Of a DNA stretch of 9,341 bases, positions 7,218-9,341 are shown piece after piece. Under the pieces are notes generated by a model, which did no database searches, had not been told where the DNA came from, and was given only the letters and a program-made list of their open reading frames with translations. Each line of letters starts with the position of its first letter. Position 1 is the stretch's first letter. The translations under genes were made by a program, and so were the position numbers. The DNA comes from PFJX01 sp964440155 (lineage in GTDB: Bacteria; Pseudomonadota; Gammaproteobacteria; Burkholderiales; Thiobacillaceae). The stretch lies in contig CAYTRH010000115.1 of assembly GCA_964440155.1 (NCBI GenBank), positions 1 to 9,341 of the forward strand. The letters are read 5' to 3'.

Positions 7218-7859
7218 ATGTCCATGCGCAGTCACGCGGTTTCCCGCAACCATCTGACCTTCGCTCTCGCGTTGATCCTGGCCGCCGCGCTGGCGTGGTT
7301 TGCCGGCAGCGCGCACGCCAACGCGCGTATCGGTCAGCCCGCACCGTCGTTCAGCGGCGTCGACAGCCAGGGACGCACGCACCAACTGGCGGATTACCGG
7401 GGCCGGACGGTGATCCTGGAATGGACCAATCACGACTGCCCCTATGTGCAGAAGCACTACGACAGCGGCAACATGCAGGCGCTGCAACGCGCCGCCACCG
7501 CCGACGGCGCCGTGTGGCTGACCGTGATCTCGTCAGCGCCGGGCAAGCAGGGCCATGTGTCCGCACGCCAGGCCGACGCCCTGACGCGCCAGCGCAACGC
7601 CGCGCCCAGTGCCGTCATCCTGGACGAGAGCGGCGCCATCGGCCGGGCCTATGGCGCCAAGACCACGCCGCACATGTACATCATCGATGCGCGCGGCACG
7701 CTGGTGTACATGGGCGGCATCGACGATCGCGCCAGCACCGACCCGGCCGACATCGCCGGCGCGCGCAACCACGTGCGCGCCGCGCTGGATGAACTGAAGG
7801 CGGGCAAGCCGGTCAGCCAGGCTTCGACCCGTCCCTATGGTTGTTCGGTGAAGTATTGA
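7218..7859 (+). CDS. Exported redoxin / thioredoxin-like protein
   Basis: A 213-residue protein with an N-terminal signal sequence or anchor (hydrophobic residues 14-30, likely cleavage after Ala-His-Ala34). The mature part has the AhpC/TSA-Redoxin thioredoxin fold: the opening ARIGQPAPSFSGVDSQG, a first strand and active-site loop EWTNHDCPYVQKHY with Cys74, and the cis-proline loop Thr-Thr-Pro151-His-Met-Tyr. A second cysteine, Cys209, lies in the C-terminal TRPYGCSVKY tail. There is no CxxC, so Cys74 would act as a peroxidatic or attacking thiol with Cys209 as the likely resolving partner. That matches a family of exported peroxiredoxin-like proteins of unsettled function. GAGGAG at 7206-7211 fixes the ATG at 7218; an ATG at 7194 would overlap dsbD and lacks this site. 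The ribosome-binding site overlaps the dsbD stop, so the two are co-translated and DsbD may be its reductant. Confidence 0.9.
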   Translation: MSMRSHAVSRNHLTFALALILAAALAWFAGSAHANARIGQPAPSFSGVDSQGRTHQLADYRGRTVILEWTNHDCPYVQKHYDSGNMQALQRAATADGAVWLTVISSAPGKQGHVSARQADALTRQRNAAPSAVILDESGAIGRAYGAKTTPHMYIIDARGTLVYMGGIDDRASTDPADIAGARNHVRAALDELKAGKPVSQASTRPYGCSVKY

Positions 7860-7880
7860 GCACGCTTTGGCCGAGGCGCC

Positions 7881-7892
7881 GGGAAAATTCCC
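7881..7892. promoter_or_regulatory. 12-bp perfect palindrome just upstream of promoter
   Basis: GGGAAAATTCCC reads the same on both strands and ends 1 nt before the -35 hexamer at 7894. Its AT-rich centre stands out from the GC-rich surroundings. It could be an operator, or part of an upstream activating region for the promoter. As an RNA hairpin it would be too small to end transcription of the redoxin gene reliably. Confidence 0.4.
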
Positions 7893-7893
7893 T

Positions 7894-7922
7894 TTGACAG
7901 GCGCGGATTAATTTCATACATT
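7894..7922 (+). promoter_or_regulatory. Strong sigma70-type promoter
   Basis: A perfect -35 TTGACA (7894-7899) is followed by a 17-nt spacer and the -10 TACATT (7917-7922; 4 of 6). The spacer and downstream DNA are AT-rich in an otherwise GC-rich window. The start of transcription would be about 7929. An ATTTCA (7911-7916) and its complement TGAAAT (7929-7934) flank the -10, a possible operator. It drives the structured RNA below. Confidence 0.75.
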
Positions 7923-7928
7923 CACATC

Positions 7929-8074
7929 TGAAATACGTCATGTGTTTCATGTTGGTTCCCCCCTCGGTCACCCTCAGCCATCGGGTGGCCGGGTCGGGAT
8001 GGTTGGTTGTACCAACGGGTACGGCTGACATCCTCCTCCTCTCTTGTCCCCGGCTTCGGCCGGGGTTTTTTTTT
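7929..8074 (+). ncRNA. Candidate structured small RNA or terminating leader
   Basis: Between the promoter and terminator lies about 146 nt that looks like RNA rather than protein. Helix 1 (7929-7937 with 7941-7949, two G-U pairs, 3-nt loop) begins at the predicted start. A run of six C follows (7958-7963). Helix 2 is 11 bp (7963-7973 with 7983-7993, two G-U pairs) with the 9-nt loop TCAGCCATC. Helix 3 (7996-8001 with 8029-8034) encloses helix 4 (8002-8007 with 8011-8016). The TCAGCC of loop 2 (7974-7979) is the exact complement of GGCTGA at 8023-8028, so a 6-bp pseudoknot can form beside helix 3. A pyrimidine-rich single strand (8034-8045) leads to the terminator. It may be a free-standing regulatory RNA, or a leader that controls the repair gene starting 26 nt later. 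I match it to no known RNA family. The helices are by-eye pairings, not computed folds. Confidence 0.65.
8048..8074 (+). terminator. Intrinsic terminator, UUCG-capped, nine Ts
   Basis: CCCCGGC (8048-8054), loop TTCG (8055-8058) and GCCGGGG (8059-8065) form a perfect 7-bp stem with an extra-stable tetraloop, directly followed by nine Ts (8066-8074). This is a textbook Rho-independent terminator on the plus strand. The opposite strand has no T tract, so it acts one way only. Confidence 0.95.
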
Positions 8075-8100
8075 GCCGCCGCCGCCCCGACAATGGCGCG

Positions 8101-9341
8101 ATGTCCAGCGTCCCACCGCCCGCCGCGGACCCGGCCGCAACGCGCTGCGGCGGCGCGCCCTGCACCCTTGCCGCCGCCGCGTCCGCGTTTCTGGCGCACG
8201 AGAGCGGGCGTGCGCCGGATTTCTCCGGCTGCGTCATCCTGGTACCGCATCACCATGCCGGCATCGCACTGCGCCGCGCGTTGAGCGCGCAGCTGCCCGG
8301 CCGCCATGTGCTGCCGCCGCGCCTGCTGACCCTGCCGGACTTCGCCGCCGGCGCGTCGGACGGTCAGCATGCCGAGGCGGACAGCCTGCGCCTCGCACAG
8401 GTAAGGGATTTCCTCGCCGCGACCGGGCAGTTGCCGGCGCACGCACTGTGGCCGGCGGCGCGTGAACTGCTCGGTTTGGTCGACGAGTTGGACGCGGCCG
8501 TGGCCACGCCGGACGAAGCCATGCTGGCGCGCGGGCTGGCCAACCGCTATCTGACGCTGGAGGCGCGTCTGGTCTACGCGGTTTGGCGCGCGTTCGCCGG
8601 CGGCGCCGGCCGCGCACGCATCTACGCGGTGCGTCTGCAACGGCTTGCGCAGTCGGCGGCGACTCCGCTGTACACCCTGGGCCTGCACCGGCTGAGCGGC
8701 GTCGAACGGGCGTTTATGGCGGCCTGGCGCGCGCGCGCGCCGGTGGTCGAACTGCCCGTCGAGCCGCCTGACGCGGCGCGCCGCGCATCGTTGCACGCCG
8801 CCTGGGCGATGTTCGATCCCCCCTTGGCGGAACGCGCGGCCCTGCACGCGCAGGCGTGGCCGGCGTCACCGTTCGCCGGCACGCTGGAACTGGTCATGGC
8901 GCCGGGACTGGAAGCGGCGGCCGAAGCGTCGCGCGACGTGCTGCTGCGCTGGCTCGGCGAAGGACGGCGCGACATCGCGCTGGTCGCGCCCGACCGGGTC
9001 ATGGCACGCCGCCTGCGCGCGTTGCTGGAACGGCATGACATCCTGGCGCGCGACGAGACCGGCTGGGCGTTCTCCACCGCCACGGTCAGTCACGTGATCG
9101 AACGCTGGCTGCGCCTGATCGACGAGGATGCCTGGTACCGCGATCTGCTCGATCTGATGAAATCGCCGTTCCTGTTCGCCGATGCCAGCGAGGCACGCCT
9201 GCATGCCGCGCGCGAACTCGACGACGCATTCCGCCGCCACGGCGCGCCGGCCGGCTTCGACGGTCACATCGATCTGGCCGAGCGCCTCGGCCTGGCGCAC
9301 GCGCCGGCCCTGTTGCGGCGCATGCGCGCCGCCGCCGCGCC
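8101..9341 (+). CDS. AddB/RecC-like DNA repair protein (3' end outside window)
   Basis: The frame is open for 413 codons from the ATG at 8101 to the right edge, so the gene continues beyond the window. The visible part fits the N-terminal helicase-like half of a ~900-residue proteobacterial family related to AddB, which usually ends in a PD-(D/E)xK nuclease and neighbours an AddA/RecB-like helicase. Support includes the start of an ATPase-like fold (FSGCVILVPHHHAGIALRRAL, then LLTLPDFA), and a later block IALVAPDRVMARRLRALLERHDI...DETGWAFSTATVSHVIERWL, which resembles the second such domain in AddB/RecC. No Walker A GxGKT/S motif is seen, as expected for the inactive helicase of this class. 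The nuclease domain and the partner gene would lie beyond the window. There is no clear ribosome-binding site, and an intrinsic terminator ends 26 nt before the start, so how it is expressed is unclear. Confidence 0.78.
   Translation, partial: MSSVPPPAADPAATRCGGAPCTLAAAASAFLAHESGRAPDFSGCVILVPHHHAGIALRRALSAQLPGRHVLPPRLLTLPDFAAGASDGQHAEADSLRLAQVRDFLAATGQLPAHALWPAARELLGLVDELDAAVATPDEAMLARGLANRYLTLEARLVYAVWRAFAGGAGRARIYAVRLQRLAQSAATPLYTLGLHRLSGVERAFMAAWRARAPVVELPVEPPDAARRASLHAAWAMFDPPLAERAALHAQAWPASPFAGTLELVMAPGLEAAAEASRDVLLRWLGEGRRDIALVAPDRVMARRLRALLERHDILARDETGWAFSTATVSHVIERWLRLIDEDAWYRDLLDLMKSPFLFADASEARLHAARELDDAFRRHGAPAGFDGHIDLAERLGLAHAPALLRRMRAAAA

Noticed and set aside
5738..7225. 495-codon minus-strand open frame
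   Set aside because: Antisense to the dsbD membrane and thioredoxin domains. Rich in Gln, His, Arg and Gly with no domain, as expected for a shadow of hydrophobic helices.
7881..7895. Palindrome as a terminator for the redoxin gene
   Set aside because: The hairpin would be at most 5 bp with a 2-nt loop and only three Ts after it, too weak to call.
7813..8847. 344-codon minus-strand open frame
   Set aside because: Covers the redoxin 3' end, the promoter, the terminator and the AddB-like gene in antisense, with no domain signal and biased composition.

Overview
The window is high-GC bacterial chromosome. Gene content points to a Gammaproteobacterium or Betaproteobacterium: an adjacent SPOR-domain/dsbA pair, an M18 aminopeptidase of the ApeB type, a DsbD/ScsB-type reductase, a CCA-encoding tRNA-Leu(UAA) and an AddB-like repair protein of the proteobacterial type. 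I cannot place it to genus. Genes are tightly packed, with no gap above 300 bp and no sign of insertion sequences, integrases, CRISPR arrays or phage genes.

Layout. (1) Positions 3-1268, plus strand: the 3' end of a proline-rich SPOR-domain envelope protein, then dsbA, then tRNA-Leu(UAA) only 8 nt after the dsbA stop. (2) Positions 1275-3554, minus strand: apeB followed by an unrecognised 319-residue protein whose stop lies 6 nt from the tRNA, so the two transcription units converge almost end to end. (3) Positions 3704-7859, plus strand: a four-gene run, all predicted to be exported or membrane-bound. It holds a secreted protein with 16-residue tandem repeats, a Tat-exported intradiol dioxygenase-like protein, a DsbD/ScsB-like membrane thiol reductase that overlaps it, and an exported redoxin with two cysteines. 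(4) Positions 7860-8100: a non-coding gap with a strong sigma70-like promoter, a compact set of RNA stems including a possible pseudoknot, and a textbook intrinsic terminator. (5) Position 8101 to the window end, plus strand: the N-terminal part of an AddB/RecC-like DNA repair protein.

How the genes fit together. Three proteins handle periplasmic thiol chemistry: DsbA oxidises, while DsbD carries electrons from cytoplasmic thioredoxin outward, probably to the neighbouring redoxin. The link is inferred from family and gene order.

The most interesting item is the 7894-8074 element. It has a perfect -35 hexamer 17 nt from a plausible -10. A 9-bp hairpin begins at the expected transcription start, and an 11-bp hairpin carries a loop with a perfect 6-nt complement downstream. 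A third helix, a pyrimidine tract resembling an anti-Shine-Dalgarno sequence, and a UUCG-capped terminator with nine Ts follow. It is either a free-standing small RNA of about 146 nt or a terminating leader for the repair gene that starts 26 nt later. I do not recognise it as a known RNA family.
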